A DNA stretch of 5,443 nucleotides, taken from positions 1 to 5,443 of the forward strand of contig CAAGDE010000165.1 in assembly GCA_900768535.1 (NCBI GenBank), read 5' to 3'. This DNA comes from Clostridia bacterium. Lineage in GTDB: Bacteria; Bacillota; Clostridia; Oscillospirales; CAG-272. Position numbers and translations under genes: made by a program. Positions 5,230 through 5,443 of the stretch are shown here, one piece after another. How positions within the stretch are numbered: position 1 is the first letter of the stretch; each line of letters starts with the position of its first letter. The notes below the pieces were generated by a model, which worked only from the letters and a program-made list of their open reading frames with translations, was not told the DNA's origin and did not search any database.

Positions 5230-5443
5230 GGTACCTCTTAGCAACGGAGATCCCGCCTGCTGGCGCCCCGCTTGGGGCGGGGTTCGCTGTGCGGCAATGA
5301 TTGGTGGTCGCACTCGATTTTTGGCGGGTGGTGCCGCTATGACGAAGTCATTTGCTCTGAGATGACACGGTAGGGCGCCGGGGCGTGAGGCGGAAAACGA
5401 GATGCCGTATCAGTTAGAAAAGTAAAGTGCTGTGTCAGTCAGG
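5230..5443 (+). repeat. GGTACC-bounded repeat family, copy C (cut by window end)
   Basis: It starts 18 bases after the miaB stop codon with GGTACCTCTTAGCAACGG. Its first 57 bases match copy A with one difference, including the hairpin CGCCCC-GCTT-GGGGCG. The middle diverges, then GATGACACGGTAGGGCGCCG is again shared with copy A. It differs from A and B by an extra small palindrome, ATGAC-GAA-GTCAT (5339-5351), within the otherwise conserved GCCGCT...GCTC block. At its end two tandem-tail units are seen (5404-5428 and 5429-5443), as after copy A. The element probably continues past the window. No coding gene is supported in 5213-5443. Confidence 0.85.

Overview
The window comes from a fairly GC-rich bacterial chromosome. 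The protein sequences (DapA, QueA, MiaB), the strong AAGGAGG-type ribosome binding sites and the sigma-A-like promoters (TTGAC-N17-TATAAT) fit a Firmicute, most likely a high-GC gut Clostridia lineage of the Oscillospiraceae/Ruminococcaceae type. That placement is inferred from style and not proven by a marker gene.

Layout: (1) Bases 1-67 hold a perfect 18-bp inverted repeat. (2) dapA (lysine/diaminopimelate synthesis) lies on the minus strand, 114-1013; its stop codon and last 12 residues lie inside a two-hairpin repeat (R1, 89-153). (3) Bases 1014-1764 hold no credible gene. They are packed with repeats: copy A (plus) and copy B (minus) of one family facing each other, a short tandem tail between them, and a second two-hairpin repeat (R2) just upstream of queA. 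A promoter-like site reads into copy A. (4) queA (queuosine tRNA modification), 1765-2844, plus. (5) A HigB/HigA-type toxin-antitoxin operon, 2948-3587, with a perfect consensus promoter and a small palindrome near the predicted transcription start; it is visibly richer in A+T than its neighbours. (6) A terminator whose T-rich end touches the -35 box of the next promoter, then miaB (ms2i6A tRNA modification), 3800-5212, plus. (7) From 18 bases after the miaB stop codon to the window edge, a third copy (C) of the A/B repeat family.

Functionally, three ordinary housekeeping genes (one biosynthetic, two tRNA-modifying) are separated by accessory material: one toxin-antitoxin module and at least three kinds of repeat. 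queA and miaB are each apparently transcribed apart from their frequent partners (tgt; mutS), which do not appear here. I do not see a new enzymatic system. The most notable material is the repeat architecture: two-hairpin repeats whose stems differ between copies but stay fully paired, and a GGTACC-bounded repeat family present three times in 5.4 kb, twice as a facing pair.
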